55,652 nucleotides of DNA from an uncultured Paracoccaceae bacterium (GCA_903930735.1 CAIYZT010000358.1:1-55652); one strand, 5' to 3'. Shown: positions 17,939-28,425, counted from the first letter of the stretch. The notes: a model not told the origin generated them from the letters alone. Program-made: numbers and translations.

Positions 17939-19087
17939 TCAGTTGGCGGCGAGTGTCGCGTCCAGAGCGAGATTATTCAACACCAGAAAGTCACCAACGG
18001 CAGAGCAATCGGGCATGAAAACCGTCAACTCGGTCAGCAAGACCTGCCCGGCCTCCGCCATGATGGTCTCACCCAGCATCTCACGGCCACAGGTCTGAGG
18101 GGTCACGGCCGCCTCGACCACTATTTCAACGAGGGTTTGCCGCACGGGATAGGTATAGATCTCGGCCAATAGCGGCATCGGGGCGGCTGGATCGCCGAGG
18201 ATTTGCAGGAAACCACCCGCATCGTCGGCCAGGCCAGGCTGCACGCCATAGATATGACCCACCGCGCCGAAACTGGCATCGTTCTGATAGGCATTCACCT
18301 GAAACGCATCCTCGCCCTGCCATTGCACGCCGAAACGGCGGAAATCGGCGGCCTCGGGAACCTCAAGTGCGGCCTCGATTTCCGTGCCATCAGCCAAGAT
18401 CGCTTGGATCCGGGCGGCGGTGTTCAGCGCCGGAAGGGCGGTAAACAGCGCGCCGGTGGCGGTGGTCATTCCGGTGATGGTAAGGCCTTCGTGCAGCAAA
18501 ACCACCCGGGCGTTGGGGGCGCAGGGGGCGATCAGGGTCACGCTGATCATTGCGCCCGGAACCACGGCCAGATCCAGATTGACCGGGCAGGCGGTATTTT
18601 GGGCCTGGACCAGCGGGGGCGTTGCAAGGGGCAGTGCCTCTGCGGCGGCAAGGATGACGGTTTCCTTGGCCAGAGGCACGATCACCGTCGCGGCCAAGGC
18701 AGGCGCGGCGGGCAACTCGGCCGGAGCCGCCTCGGTTAGGGGTTCCAGCAGGACGGCGGCGGCCAGTTCCCCCTCAAAAGCCGGTTCTGGCACCACCTCT
18801 GCAAGTGGCGCCGCTTTGGCACTGGAAACCGTTTCGATCTGCGTCGGTTCGGCCGGCAGTTCAGCGGGCGCAACGGTCGCCATCAATCTGGGCGCATGAT
18901 CGCCGTTCCTGGAATTGACCAGCTGTCCTGCCACGCCGGCAACCACCAGCAAGGCGGCCACACGCAGCAGCCACTTGCGATCGAAGGCGCTCTTGGGAGC
19001 ATCCATCGGGCTGCGATAGCGGTCGTCCGCAGTGGCCTCTTTGGCCTTTCGCGTGGGCAGCTTGGGCAGGTTCAACGCAAATTTCAT
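17939..19087 (-). CDS. Unknown membrane-anchored periplasmic protein
   Basis: I do not recognise this protein. From the ATG preceded by GGAGG at 5 bases it has 382 residues. A basic cytoplasmic N-terminus (to about 38) leads into one membrane span (WLLRVAALLVVAGVAGQLV, about 39-57). A long Ala/Pro/Glu-rich linker (about 75-180) follows, then a folded domain with conserved-looking cysteines (NTACPVNLDL, APCAPNARVV, PQTCGREML, FMPDCSAVG) that could form disulfides. Its start is 18 bases after the fusion gene's N-terminal side, in the same direction, so it is likely co-transcribed upstream of that gene. It may belong to an envelope structure. Confidence 0.6.
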   Translation of the reverse strand: MKFALNLPKLPTRKAKEATADDRYRSPMDAPKSAFDRKWLLRVAALLVVAGVAGQLVNSRNGDHAPRLMATVAPAELPAEPTQIETVSSAKAAPLAEVVPEPAFEGELAAAVLLEPLTEAAPAELPAAPALAATVIVPLAKETVILAAAEALPLATPPLVQAQNTACPVNLDLAVVPGAMISVTLIAPCAPNARVVLLHEGLTITGMTTATGALFTALPALNTAARIQAILADGTEIEAALEVPEAADFRRFGVQWQGEDAFQVNAYQNDASFGAVGHIYGVQPGLADDAGGFLQILGDPAAPMPLLAEIYTYPVRQTLVEIVVEAAVTPQTCGREMLGETIMAEAGQVLLTELTVFMPDCSAVGDFLVLNNLALDATLAAN

Positions 19088-19257
19088 CATCGCCTCCGTC
19101 GGCATATTTCAACGACAGGGTGCGGGATAAAAGCGGCGCGGGCGTGGCGAATTTGGGGAATGTTTCCAACGGAGGGGGCTATCCAGCGCTGCAAAGCCGC
19201 GGTCCAGCCGCAGTTTTGACGCAATGGGCGGGGTTTGTGGTTAATGTAACGATGCGC

Positions 19258-20007
<750 letters not shown>

Positions 20008-20114
20008 GGCGCGGCTGGCCTCCCCTAATGTTGCCCGCCATACGAGGGTAAATACCCGCCCCTTGCAAGATACGACCGCTCTGGCCAGAATGTTGAAAAG
20101 CAAAGGGAAGCACC

Positions 20115-20996
20115 ATGCCCGACTTTCAGATCCTGGACCCCCGGTTCAACGCCTTTATCCTGCATAACGCGCCGATCAAACGGTTGGCGAGCGGGTTTGA
20201 CTGGGCCGAGGGTCCGGTATGGTTTGGCGATCATCAGGCCCTTTTGTTTTCCGACATCCCCAATGATCGCATCATGAGGTGGAGCGAGGGGGGCCTGACG
20301 ACGCATCGCGCGCCCTCAAACTATGCCAATGGCCATACCCGCGATCTTTGGGGGCGTTTGATTTCCTGCGAGCATGGGTTGCGCCGGGTGACCCGGACGG
20401 AATGGGACGGCACGGTCACGGTTTTGGCCGATAGCTATCAGGGTAAGCCGCTGAATTCGCCCAATGATGTGGTCGTCAGTCCCGATGGAGCGGTTTGGTT
20501 CACCGATCCGCATTACGGGATCAAGACCGATTATGAGGGTTTCATGGCGCCGCAAAAGCTCCCCTGTTCGGTCTATCGTCTGGACCCGTCGGGCAGCCTT
20601 GAGGCGGTGATCACCGACATGGCCTGCCCGAATGGGCTGTGTTTCTCGCCCGATGGCACAAGGCTGTATGTCGCTGATACAGGCCGGCAGTTTACCGATG
20701 ACCCCCAGCATATTCTGGTCTTTGACATGGTTCAGGGCCGCCCTCAGGGTGGGCGGCTGTTTCACAAGGTGGATGCGGGCTGGTCGGACGGGATGCGGAT
20801 GGATAGCGAGGGGAATCTGTGGACCTCGGCCGGGGACGGCGTGCATTGCATCGCGCCGGATGGGACAGTGCTGGGCAAGATTCTGGTGCCCGAGGTGGTA
20901 TCGAACCTTTGTTTCGGGGGCCGGGCGCGTAACCGGCTCTTCATCACGGCGACGACCAGCCTTTACTCTATCGTGCTGAACCGTCAGGGGCATTAG
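20115..20996 (+). CDS. SMP-30/gluconolactonase family lactonase
   Basis: 293 residues, six-bladed beta-propeller of the SMP-30/LRE family, which hydrolyses sugar-acid lactones with a bound divalent metal. The Glu in FDWAEGPVWF (about 33), the Asn/Asp in LNSPNDVVVSPDGAVWFTDP, NGLCFSPDGTRLYVADT and the Asp in SDGMRMDSEGNLW match the metal and catalytic positions. The gene has AAGGGAAG before its ATG and is divergent from the SDR gene with a 107-base gap, so the pair probably shares regulation. Its last 4 bases overlap the convergent idi gene. Confidence 0.88.
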   Translation: MPDFQILDPRFNAFILHNAPIKRLASGFDWAEGPVWFGDHQALLFSDIPNDRIMRWSEGGLTTHRAPSNYANGHTRDLWGRLISCEHGLRRVTRTEWDGTVTVLADSYQGKPLNSPNDVVVSPDGAVWFTDPHYGIKTDYEGFMAPQKLPCSVYRLDPSGSLEAVITDMACPNGLCFSPDGTRLYVADTGRQFTDDPQHILVFDMVQGRPQGGRLFHKVDAGWSDGMRMDSEGNLWTSAGDGVHCIAPDGTVLGKILVPEVVSNLCFGGRARNRLFITATTSLYSIVLNRQGH

Positions 20997-21511
20997 CCGC
21001 CCTGATGGATCGCGGCGCGGCCCCAACCGGCCTCAAGATAGATTCGCAGCCATGGGGTGAAACGTGCGGGATCGGCGTGGAGTTGAAGGTCGAGATCGGG
21101 CAGGGTGATCCACTGGGTTTCCATCACCTCGGCGGGATTGGGGAAGATGGTGAAATCCGCCGGCGCTTCGGCGGCGAAAATTTCGACCACCTCATGTTCG
21201 ATCATCCCCTGCCCCACCTCGGCGCGGTATTCCATGCGACCGGTGTGCCGCAGGTTCAATCCGGTGATGCCCAGCTCGTCTTGCAAGCGCCTGATGGCAC
21301 AGACCAGCGGCGGCTCGTCCCAGAAAGGATGAGTACAGCAGGTATTCGCCCAAAGGCCGGGCGTGTGGTATTTGCCCAAGGCCCGGCGCTGCAGCAGCGT
21401 CCGTTCGCCCTGCATCACGAAAACCGAAACCGCCATATGCCGAAGGCCGCGCTGATGCACGCTTAGCTTTTCGGTTGGTTCCAGCCGCCCGTTCACCCAG
21501 GCCGGGATCAT
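20993..21511 (-). CDS. idi: Isopentenyl-diphosphate delta-isomerase (type I)
   Basis: Converts isopentenyl diphosphate to dimethylallyl diphosphate for isoprenoids (quinones, carotenoids, undecaprenyl phosphate). 172 residues. The Nudix-type fold shows KYHTPGLWANTCCTHP with the catalytic Cys (about 59), RRLQDELGI, and the later Glu in MIEHEVVEIF. Its ATG begins one base after the hemC stop, so it is co-transcribed with hemC. A longer in-frame start (21583) would put 24 extra residues inside hemC and is rejected. Confidence 0.93.
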   Translation of the reverse strand: MIPAWVNGRLEPTEKLSVHQRGLRHMAVSVFVMQGERTLLQRRALGKYHTPGLWANTCCTHPFWDEPPLVCAIRRLQDELGITGLNLRHTGRMEYRAEVGQGMIEHEVVEIFAAEAPADFTIFPNPAEVMETQWITLPDLDLQLHADPARFTPWLRIYLEAGWGRAAIHQGG

Positions 21512-21512
21512 C

Positions 21513-22451
21513 TCAGCCAAAGAAATCAGGCCCTGCAAGGCCCAAAAGCTGATCAGCAAGCGCCTCGCCCAGTGCCTTGCCATCTGCTTGCGCCCCGCGA
21601 ATATCCCGCGCGATCACCTGGCTGCCGTCGCGGCGCAAAATCTCGCCACGCAGCCAGATCTGGCCGTCTTGCAGCACCGCCAGTCCCGCGATGGGCGTCT
21701 GGCAAGATCCGTCCAACCGCGCCAAAAGCGCCCGCTCGGCGGCAAGCTGCAGGCCGGTGGGGCCGTGATGGATGGCATCCAGCATCTCTTGGGCGCGGGC
21801 GTCTGCCTGCCGCCGCTCCACGCCAATCGCGCCTTGGGCGATGGCGGGCAGCATCTGCGTCACCTCGATCGGCCTGCGCGCCATATGTGTCAGCCCCAGC
21901 CGGTTTAACCCCGCCATCGCCAACAGGGTCGCCTGCGCCACGCCCTCGTCCAGCTTTTTCATCCGGGTCTGCACATTGCCGCGAAACTCGACCAGCCGCA
22001 GATCGGGCCGGCGGTGGGCGATCTGCGCGCGCCGCCGCAAGCTGCTGGAGCCCAATGTCGCGCCCGGCAGCAGATCCATCAAATCCATGAATAGCGGCGA
22101 GACAAACGCATCGCGCACATCCTCGCGCGGCAAATAGCAATCCAGCATCAATCCGTCCGGCTGCCGGGTTGGCATGTCCTTCATGGAATGCACGGCGATG
22201 TCGATGGCGGCCTCGAGCAGCGCCTCTTCGATCTCGCGGGTGAACAGGCCCTTGCCGCCGATATCTTTCAGCGCGCGGTCCTGAATCTGATCGCCGGTGA
22301 CCTTGATCACAACGATCTCAAACGCTTCCTCGGGCAGCGCATGCGCCTGCATCAGGACGCGCCGCACCTCATGCGCCTGCCACAGGGCCAGGGGCGAGCC
22401 TCGGGTGCCAATTTTAAACGGCGCGGCGGGGTTTGGGGCTGGAAATGTCAT
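21513..22451 (-). CDS. hemC: Porphobilinogen deaminase
   Basis: Joins four porphobilinogens to hydroxymethylbilane in tetrapyrrole synthesis. 312 residues. [19 protein letters not shown] (about 13-31) is the N-terminal signature, [13 protein letters not shown] the substrate-binding region, [16 protein letters not shown] (about 130-145) the second, and [11 protein letters not shown] holds the Cys that carries the dipyrromethane cofactor. Divergent from hemE with a 105-base gap, as in many alphaproteobacteria, so both are probably controlled from that gap. Confidence 0.97.
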   Translation of the reverse strand: MTFPAPNPAAPFKIGTRGSPLALWQAHEVRRVLMQAHALPEEAFEIVVIKVTGDQIQDRALKDIGGKGLFTREIEEALLEAAIDIAVHSMKDMPTRQPDGLMLDCYLPREDVRDAFVSPLFMDLMDLLPGATLGSSSLRRRAQIAHRRPDLRLVEFRGNVQTRMKKLDEGVAQATLLAMAGLNRLGLTHMARRPIEVTQMLPAIAQGAIGVERRQADARAQEMLDAIHHGPTGLQLAAERALLARLDGSCQTPIAGLAVLQDGQIWLRGEILRRDGSQVIARDIRGAQADGKALGEALADQLLGLAGPDFFG

Positions 22452-22556
22452 GGCACAGGCATAACTCTACCGGACGTAGGTGACAACCGGGCACGAATCG
22501 TCCTTGACAGCGCGGGGCCAAAGCGGCCCCTTGCGGGCCTCAAATCGGAGATCACC

Positions 22557-23582
22557 ATGACCAAGCTTTTGATGCGCGCGCTGGCCGGAGAGGTCCTTCG
22601 GGTTCCGCCGATCTGGATGATGCGGCAAGCGGGAAGGTATCTGCCCGAATACCGCGCAACGCGGGCGCAGGCCGGGGATTTTCTGAAGCTGTGCTATAAT
22701 CCCGAACTTGCCGCCGAGGTGACTTTGCAGCCGATCCGGCGCTTCGGCTTTGATGCGGCGATTCTTTTTGCCGATATCCTTTTGGTTCCGCAGGCGCTGG
22801 GCGCGGATCTGTGGTTTGAAAATGGCGAAGGGCCGCGTCTATCGACGATCACCGGGCCGGAGGGTCTGCGGGCGCTGAAGGGGCAGGATGACATCCACGA
22901 CAGACTGGCGCCGATCTATGAAACCGTGCGGATTCTGGCGCGCGAATTGCCTGCTGATACCGCTCTGATCGGCTTTGCCGGCGCGCCCTGGACCGTGGCC
23001 ACCTATATGATCGCCGGGCGCGGCACGCCCGATCAAGGCCCGGCGCATCTGCTGAAAAACGCGGACCGAGAGACATTTTCGGCCCTGATTGACCGGGTTG
23101 CTGAGGCGACGATCGAATACCTCTCGATGCAGATCAGCGCCGGGGCCGAGGTGGTAAAGCTGTTTGATTCCTGGGCGGGCAGCCTGAAGGGCGCGGATTT
23201 CGATGATTTTGCCGTTGCGCCGGTCAAAAGAATCATCACCGCGCTGAAGGCCCGCCATCCGGGCGTGCCGATCATCGCCTTCCCGCGTGAGGCGGGGGCA
23301 GGCTATATCGGTTTTGCCGCCAAGACCGGGGCGGATTGCGTGGCGGTGGATAATTCGGTGTCGCCCGAATGGGCAGCGGCAGAGGTGCAAAAGTCTGGCT
23401 GCGTGCAGGGCAATCTGGCGCCGGGGCACATGGTCAGCGGGGGTCAGGAATTGGTTGAGGCGGCCCAGCGGGTGGTGCGGGCCTTTGCGGGCGGGCCACA
23501 TATCTTTAACCTCGGACACGGGATCACGCCGGATGCGGATCCGGACAATGTGGCCTTGATGATCGAGACGGTTCGCGCCTGA
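22557..23582 (+). CDS. hemE: Uroporphyrinogen decarboxylase
   Basis: Decarboxylates the four acetate side chains of uroporphyrinogen III to coproporphyrinogen III. 341 residues from ATG 22557, preceded by [20 protein letters not shown] (about 18-33) is the first family signature; [14 protein letters not shown] (about 140-153) the second. The gap to hemC contains TTGACA (22504) and a G-rich hairpin. In Caulobacter and Rickettsia hemE borders the replication origin; here it is about 17 kb from the candidate oriC. Confidence 0.97.
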   Translation: MTKLLMRALAGEVLRVPPIWMMRQAGRYLPEYRATRAQAGDFLKLCYNPELAAEVTLQPIRRFGFDAAILFADILLVPQALGADLWFENGEGPRLSTITGPEGLRALKGQDDIHDRLAPIYETVRILARELPADTALIGFAGAPWTVATYMIAGRGTPDQGPAHLLKNADRETFSALIDRVAEATIEYLSMQISAGAEVVKLFDSWAGSLKGADFDDFAVAPVKRIITALKARHPGVPIIAFPREAGAGYIGFAAKTGADCVAVDNSVSPEWAAAEVQKSGCVQGNLAPGHMVSGGQELVEAAQRVVRAFAGGPHIFNLGHGITPDADPDNVALMIETVRA

Positions 23583-23583
23583 A

Positions 23584-23611
23584 GGGCGATGCACGCGGCC
23601 GCGCATCGCCC
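23584..23611. terminator. Bidirectional terminator between hemE and secB
   Basis: Arms GGGCGATGC (23584-23592) and GCATCGCCC (23603-23611), 9 bp perfect, loop of 10 bases. It is followed by CCTT, with an AA on the other side, and lies between two convergent genes. Confidence 0.6.
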
Positions 23612-23619
23612 CTTAGGGC

Positions 23620-24111
23620 TTAGTTCGCCAGAGGGGCGGCGGCATGGCTTTGCGCCTGGGCGCGGCGGGCGACCTCTTGGCGGTACAGCGCCAGAAAATC
23701 GACGGTATCCACGTTCAAAGGCGGGAAGCCGCCGTCGCGCGTCACATCGGAAATGATGCGGCGGATATAGGGAAACAGCATCCGGGGGCATTCGATCATC
23801 AAAAACGGATGCAGCTGCTCTTCTGGCACGTGTTCGATCAGAAACACGCCGCCATATTCCACTTCCATCAAGAACAGCATCTCGCCGTTTGCTTTGTTCT
23901 TGTTGCTGATCTTGAATTTCGTCGTCACTTCATAGTGGTTTTCTTGCGCCCGCTTGCGCGCGTCCAAGGAGACGCCGACGTTGATATCGGGCTGAACGTC
24001 TGCGGTGCTCAGACCCTTTTGCGCGACCAGATTCTCAAAGGACATATCCTTGATGAATTGCGCCAAGACTTGCATGCGAACTTGCGGTGCCCCGCCGTTT
24101 TCCTCAGCCAT
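23620..24111 (-). CDS. secB: Protein-export chaperone SecB
   Basis: Tetrameric cytosolic chaperone that keeps precursors unfolded and passes them to SecA. 163 residues from ATG 24111 (GGGA before it). The core is conserved: QVLAQFIKDMSFENL (about 15-29), EVTTKFKISNKNK, EVEYGGVFLIEHVPEEQLHPFLMIECPRMLFPYIRR, and the late LNVDTVDFLALY. C-terminal tail is Ala/Gln-rich. In alphaproteobacteria secB usually sits near fxsA, dnaQ and the origin block. Here fxsA is next but dnaQ is 13 kb away. Confidence 0.96.
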   Translation of the reverse strand: MAEENGGAPQVRMQVLAQFIKDMSFENLVAQKGLSTADVQPDINVGVSLDARKRAQENHYEVTTKFKISNKNKANGEMLFLMEVEYGGVFLIEHVPEEQLHPFLMIECPRMLFPYIRRIISDVTRDGGFPPLNVDTVDFLALYRQEVARRAQAQSHAAAPLAN

Positions 24112-24171
24112 TCCCAGTCTCCCTGCCGGCAAAATTGTTGAGCCGGTTTCTATCAGGTTGCGCGGGCAGCC

Positions 24172-24624
24172 TCAAGGTTGGGGGCGACCACCGGGCGGAA
24201 TTTCCGAGAAATCGCCGTCAATGACTCCGGGATCGCGGGTTTTGCCCGGCCCATAGGAAAATCCGCCAAGAGTTTTGGCCGAAACGCGCGCCAGTATCAG
24301 GCGGATCACGACGTGGCGCACCGGGGGCAGCATCAACAGGATGCCGAGGCAGTCGGTAAAGAATCCGGGCAGGATCATCATGACGCCGCCGACCAGAACC
24401 AGTGCCCCATGCGCCAGCGGCGAGAGCGGGTTGCCGAGGCTCTGCATTTCCTGCTGCAGATCGCGCAAGACTTGGGAGCCTTGCCAACGCAACAGCCAAC
24501 TGCCGACGACAGCGGTGCCCAGAACGATGCCAAGCGTGGGCCAAAGCGTCAGCCAGCCACCAATCTGAATGAACAGAGCGATCTCGATCAGCGGAACCAT
24601 GATGAAGACGGCGAAGAGCCACAT
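24172..24624 (-). CDS. fxsA: FxsA family membrane protein
   Basis: 150 residues. The N-terminus (MWLFAVFIMVPLIEIALFIQIG) and the next hydrophobic stretch (LTLWPTLGIVLGTAVVGSWLL) are the two conserved spans, followed by LVLVGGVMMILPGFFTDCLGILLMLP, typical of the FxsA (PF04186) family. The tail is Pro/Gly-rich and cytoplasmic. Originally noted for its effect on phage F exclusion; the normal role is unknown. It is upstream of secB in the same direction. Confidence 0.9.
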   Translation of the reverse strand: MWLFAVFIMVPLIEIALFIQIGGWLTLWPTLGIVLGTAVVGSWLLRWQGSQVLRDLQQEMQSLGNPLSPLAHGALVLVGGVMMILPGFFTDCLGILLMLPPVRHVVIRLILARVSAKTLGGFSYGPGKTRDPGVIDGDFSEIPPGGRPQP

Positions 24625-24721
24625 GGCGGAACCTTTGCGTGACGAGGGCAGTGCCGATTGACATGGGCACGAGGCCGAAAAAAGCCGAAAGCCTCGGCGC
24701 GATCAATCGAAAAGGGTGAAG

Positions 24722-24797
24722 TGGTGAGCCGGTCGGGGCTCGAACCCGAGACCTACTGATTAAAAGTCAGTTGCTCTACCAACTGAGCTACCGGCCC
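24722..24797 (-). tRNA. tRNA-Lys (UUU)
   Basis: The minus strand folds as a full cloverleaf: acceptor GGGCCGG with CCGGCTC, D arm GCTCAGTTGGTAGAGC, anticodon loop CTTTTAA (anticodon TTT), T arm with GGTTCGAGCC, and a genomically encoded CCA. The 3' CCA is at 24722-24724. It lies between fxsA and dapF. Confidence 0.97.
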
Positions 24798-24883
24798 ACA
24801 ACGAGCCGCTGATTAGGGGCTTGGCGGATCAGGGTCAAGGGCCAATCGGTGCGGCTCTGGCAAAAAGCGGCGGTGCGGCGTAT

Positions 24884-25732
24884 ATGGCTGCGATGGACCA
24901 GAAAAATGCCGCTTTGGGCCTGCGATTCATGAAGATGCATGGCGCGGGCAATGACTTTGTGGTGATCGATTCGCGCGGGCGCGGGGCGACGATGACGGCT
25001 GCGCTGGCGCGGGCGCTGGGGGACCGGAATCGCGGGGTCGGGTTTGACCAGCTGGCCGAAATCACCGATGCGGCGGGCGCAGAATTTGGGCTGAATTTCT
25101 GGAACAACGATGGCAGCCGGGCGGGCGCTTGCGGCAATGCCACGCGCTGCGTCAGTGATTATGTGATGACGGGGCTGGGGCGCGAGGCGGTTGCCTTGGT
25201 TACCGCGCGGGGCGGTTTGCGGGCTGAACGGCGCGGGGATGGGCAGGTTTGGGTGAATATGGGCCAGCCGCAGCTGAGCTGGGCCGAGGTGCCTTTGGCA
25301 CGGCAGGTGGATCTGCTGCATTTGCCAATTCCGGGCGATCCGGCGGGGGTCGGCATGGGCAATCCGCATTGCGTGTACTTCGTACCCGATGCCGATGCGG
25401 TGGATTTGGCCCGGGTTGGGCCGGGGCTGGAGCATGACGCACTTTTCCCCGAGCGGACGAATGTGGAATTTGCCAGCCTGGCCGGGCCCGACCTGTTGCG
25501 TATGCGGGTTTGGGAGCGGGGTGCGGGCATTACGCTCGCCTGTGGGTCGGGGGCCTGTGCGACGGCCGTGGCGGCGCATTTGCGCGGGCTGACCGGGCGG
25601 CAGGTTGGGCTGCAGATGGACGGCGGCATGTTGCAGGTGGATTGGCGCGAGGATGGGGTCTGGTTGAGCGGGCCGGTAGCGCATGTGTTTGACGGCTGGC
25701 TATCGCCGGAATTCGTGGCGGTGCATTCATGA
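24884..25732 (+). CDS. dapF: Diaminopimelate epimerase
   Basis: Interconverts LL- and meso-diaminopimelate for lysine and peptidoglycan. The two catalytic cysteines are visible in [14 protein letters not shown] and [29 protein letters not shown] opens the fold. The start is uncertain: ATG 24884 or 24893 both fit, and a longer in-frame start at 24821 overlaps unrelated sequence. 282 residues from 24884. The stop overlaps the next gene's ATG by 4 nt (25729-25732), so dapF and the methylthiotransferase are coupled. Confidence 0.93.
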   Translation: MAAMDQKNAALGLRFMKMHGAGNDFVVIDSRGRGATMTAALARALGDRNRGVGFDQLAEITDAAGAEFGLNFWNNDGSRAGACGNATRCVSDYVMTGLGREAVALVTARGGLRAERRGDGQVWVNMGQPQLSWAEVPLARQVDLLHLPIPGDPAGVGMGNPHCVYFVPDADAVDLARVGPGLEHDALFPERTNVEFASLAGPDLLRMRVWERGAGITLACGSGACATAVAAHLRGLTGRQVGLQMDGGMLQVDWREDGVWLSGPVAHVFDGWLSPEFVAVHS

Positions 25733-26985
25733 ACGCCCCGATTTTCGCAACCCTTGGCTGCCGCCTGAACGCCTATGAAACCGAGGCGATGAAGGAACTG
25801 GCGGCGGCGGCGGGTCTGCAGGGCGCGGTCATCGTGAATACCTGCGCGGTGACCGCCGAGGCGGTGCGCAAGGCCAAGCAGGAGATCCGCCGTCTGGCGC
25901 GCGAAAACCCCGGTGCGGCGCTGATCGTGACCGGCTGCGCGGCCCAGACCGAACCCGAAACCTTTGCCGCCATGCCAGAGGTTACCCGGGTAATCGGCAA
26001 TCATGAAAAGATGCAGGCTGAAACCTGGGTGGGCCTGCAAGCGCCCGATCTGATTGGCGTCACGGAAAAGGTGCAGGTCGACGACATCATGTCGGTGCGC
26101 GAAACCGCCGGGCACCTGATAGACGGTTTTGGCCGGCACAGAGCCTATGTGCAGGTGCAAAACGGTTGCGATCACCGCTGCACCTTTTGCATCATTCCCT
26201 TTGGTCGTGGCAATTCACGATCAGTTCCGGCCGGCGTTGTCGTGGAGCAGATCAAGCGCCTGGTGGACAAAGGCTTTCTTGAGGTAGTGCTGACCGGGGT
26301 CGATCTGACCTCTTGGGGCGGCGATCTGCCGGGATTGCCGCGTCTGGGCGATCTGGTGATGCGAATCCTGCGGCTGGCGCCCGATCTGGCGCGGCTGCGG
26401 ATCTCGTCGATCGACAGCATCGAGGCGGATGATAATCTGATGCTGGCCATCGCGACCGAGCCGCGTTTGATGCCGCATCTGCACCTGTCCTTGCAGGCGG
26501 GCGATGACATGATCCTGAAGCGGATGAAGCGGCGGCATTTGCGCGGCGACGCGATTGCGTTTTGCGATGAGGCGCGGCGTCTGCGGCCCGATATGGTGTT
26601 TGGCGCTGATATCATCGCCGGGTTTCCGACCGAGACCGAGGCGATGTTTGAACAATCAATGCAGCTGGTCGCGGATTGCGGTCTAACCTTTCTGCATGTC
26701 TTCCCCTTCAGCCCGCGTAAAGGCACCCCCGCTGCGCGGATGCCGCAGGTTCGCGGGCCCGAGATCAAAGAGCGCGCTGCCCGCCTGCGCCGGGCTGGTG
26801 ATGAGGCACTGGAGCGGCATCTGAACGCACAGATCGGTTTTGCGCACCGCGTGTTGATGGAAAGCCCGCGGATGGGGCGGACCGAGCAGTTTACCGAAGT
26901 GAACTTTGACGCCGACCAGCCCGAAGGGCAGATCGTGGCGGCGGTGATTGCTGGGCAGGCGGATGGGCGGCTTTGCGTGTATTGA
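25729..26985 (+). CDS. mtaB: tRNA methylthiotransferase (MtaB type)
   Basis: Radical-SAM enzyme that adds a methylthio group to N6-threonylcarbamoyl-adenosine 37 of tRNA. 418 residues. The N-terminal domain has three cysteines for one 4Fe-4S cluster (C11 in LGCRLN, C39 in NTCAV, C70 in TGCAAQ). The radical-SAM triad is C147, C151 and C154 ([15 protein letters not shown]). The C-terminus resembles a short TRAM region. It is coupled to dapF. MiaB is the close alternative; the short length and [10 protein letters not shown] start favour MtaB. Confidence 0.88.
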   Translation: MNAPIFATLGCRLNAYETEAMKELAAAAGLQGAVIVNTCAVTAEAVRKAKQEIRRLARENPGAALIVTGCAAQTEPETFAAMPEVTRVIGNHEKMQAETWVGLQAPDLIGVTEKVQVDDIMSVRETAGHLIDGFGRHRAYVQVQNGCDHRCTFCIIPFGRGNSRSVPAGVVVEQIKRLVDKGFLEVVLTGVDLTSWGGDLPGLPRLGDLVMRILRLAPDLARLRISSIDSIEADDNLMLAIATEPRLMPHLHLSLQAGDDMILKRMKRRHLRGDAIAFCDEARRLRPDMVFGADIIAGFPTETEAMFEQSMQLVADCGLTFLHVFPFSPRKGTPAARMPQVRGPEIKERAARLRRAGDEALERHLNAQIGFAHRVLMESPRMGRTEQFTEVNFDADQPEGQIVAAVIAGQADGRLCVY

Positions 26986-27017
26986 CCTGAGGGCCGCTGA
27001 GGTTTGAGGGCGATGAG

Positions 27018-27038
27018 CTGGGGGTTTGCCACCCCCAG
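27018..27038. terminator. Terminator-like hairpin after the methylthiotransferase
   Basis: Arms CTGGGGGT and ACCCCCAG (8 bp) around TTGCC, 32 bases after the stop. It is followed by a GC-rich stretch and no T run, so its use as an intrinsic terminator is uncertain. Confidence 0.5.
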
Positions 27039-27103
27039 ACCCCTGGCGGATATTTTGACCACATTGAAGGCTGATCTGGAAGGGATTAAAGGCTTAGAGC
27101 GTC

Positions 27104-27127
27104 TTGCGCTCAACAGATTGAGCGCAA
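27104..27127. repeat. Perfect 10-bp palindrome
   Basis: TTGCGCTCAA and TTGAGCGCAA around CAGA. It lies between two convergent genes. Its right part (CAGATTGAGCGCAA) resembles the right part of the next palindrome (CAGATTGAAGGCAA), so the two may be related units. Confidence 0.7.
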
Positions 27128-27159
27128 CCGCACCTTTCCCGGCCAGTGCGGGTCTTGGA

Positions 27160-27190
27160 TTGCCTTCAATCTGAATCAGATTGAAGGCAA
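27160..27190. repeat. Perfect 15-bp inverted repeat with one-base centre
   Basis: TTGCCTTCAATCTGA and TCAGATTGAAGGCAA with a single A between them. It lies 22 bases beyond the end of the LacI gene and could be a terminator, a protein site or a mobile palindromic unit. No T run follows. Confidence 0.75.
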
Positions 27191-27211
27191 GTTGCCCTCG
27201 GGACTATACAC

Positions 27212-28246
27212 CTAGATCTTTCGGATCGTATCGCCGGGCTGCAGGGTTGGGAACAGCTCGATGAACGCGCCGCCTGCCGTGCCGGTGCTGTGCTTGCCGC
27301 TGATGATCTCGGCGGCGCGGCGGCCGATTTCGAGGCGGCAGGCATCCATTGTGGCCAGTTTGCGCGAGATGCCGTCCAGCAGTTCGGTCCCGTTGAATCC
27401 GGCGAGGCCGATCTTGCCGGGCACATCCAGGCCGGCGTCGAGGCAGTACAGCAGGCCCCCGGCGCCGATCATGTCGTTAGAATAATAGAGGAAATCGGTT
27501 TCGGGGCTGCGCTGAAGGATGGCTTGGGTCATCTCGCGGCCCTTGAGCAGAGCGGAGCCGCCGGAATAAAACTCGCGGTCAACGAGGGAGAGGCCGTGGC
27601 GGGCAAGTTCTTCTTCGAAGCCTTCGAGGCGCTTGCGGGCCCGGTGATCGTTCGGCATTTGGGTGCCGAGAAAGGCGATATTGCGATAGCCGGCGGCGAC
27701 GATCGCCTCGGCCATCTGGCGGCCAGCGCGGCGGTGCGAGATGCCGACAGCGGAATCCAGGGGCGTTCCGTCGATATCCATGATCTCGACCACCGGGACA
27801 TTCGACTGGGCCAGCATGGCGCGGGAGGCATCGGTATGCTCCAGTCCGGCAATGATCAGGCCCGAGGGGCGCCAGGACAGCATCTCATACAGAACCGATT
27901 CCTCACGGTCGGGCGAGTAATTGGTGACGCCGACGACGGGTTGCAGATCGGTGCCATCCAGGACCTCGGAAATGCCGGTCATCACTTCGGGAAAGACCAT
28001 GTTGGACAGCGAGGGGATGATCACGCCGACCAGATTGACGCGCTGACTGGCCAGCGCCCCGGCGATCTTGTTCGGCACATATCCCAAGGATCGCGCCGCC
28101 TTGAGCACCTTTTCGCGGGTTGGGGCCGAGACATCGCCGCGGTTTCGAAGCACCCGGCTGACGGTCATTTCGCTGACGCCGCAGGCTTCGGAGACGTCGC
28201 GCAGGGTCAAGGGGCGTTTGGGCTGGTAGCTGGGCATGAGGCTCAC
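27212..28246 (-). CDS. LacI-family transcriptional regulator (GntR-like)
   Basis: 344 residues. LTLRDVSEACGVSEMTVSRVLRNRGDV (about 13-39) is the LacI-type helix-turn-helix with the hinge region ARSLGYVPNKIAGALASQR (50-68). The rest is a periplasmic-binding-protein-like effector domain (VGVIIPSLSNMVFPEV, IMDIDGTPLDSAVGI, FLYYSNDMIGAGGLLYCLD). The closest visible style is the GntR (gluconate) subgroup. A matching operator (TGTGAGCGCTAACA) lies 166 bases before the start. Start could be ATG 28246 or 28237. Its targets may include sugar-acid genes such as the SDR/lactonase pair 7 kb away, but I found no operator there. Confidence 0.88.
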   Translation of the reverse strand: MSLMPSYQPKRPLTLRDVSEACGVSEMTVSRVLRNRGDVSAPTREKVLKAARSLGYVPNKIAGALASQRVNLVGVIIPSLSNMVFPEVMTGISEVLDGTDLQPVVGVTNYSPDREESVLYEMLSWRPSGLIIAGLEHTDASRAMLAQSNVPVVEIMDIDGTPLDSAVGISHRRAGRQMAEAIVAAGYRNIAFLGTQMPNDHRARKRLEGFEEELARHGLSLVDREFYSGGSALLKGREMTQAILQRSPETDFLYYSNDMIGAGGLLYCLDAGLDVPGKIGLAGFNGTELLDGISRKLATMDACRLEIGRRAAEIISGKHSTGTAGGAFIELFPTLQPGDTIRKI

Positions 28247-28411
28247 GCTTGGGCGGTAGGGACCTTGTTAGATCGGTTCCGACCCTAAGGGAATCACAAT
28301 TCAGGCGAAAGGGTTTGAAATCTGGTTGGGACGGTTTGGGCGGCGCTGAAACCCGGCCAATCGGGGCTGTTTTGGCAAAAGGGTCTTGTCCGGTGCCGCA
28401 AAAGAGCGGTA

Positions 28412-28425
28412 TGTGAGCGCTAACA
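28412..28425. promoter_or_regulatory. LacI/GntR-type operator
   Basis: TGTGAGCGCTAACA, a near-perfect palindrome with the central AGCGCT of LacI-family operators (GntR type: TGTTAGCGCTAACA). It lies 166 bases upstream of the LacI gene and points to autoregulation or to control of a rightward transcript in the gap. Confidence 0.65.
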
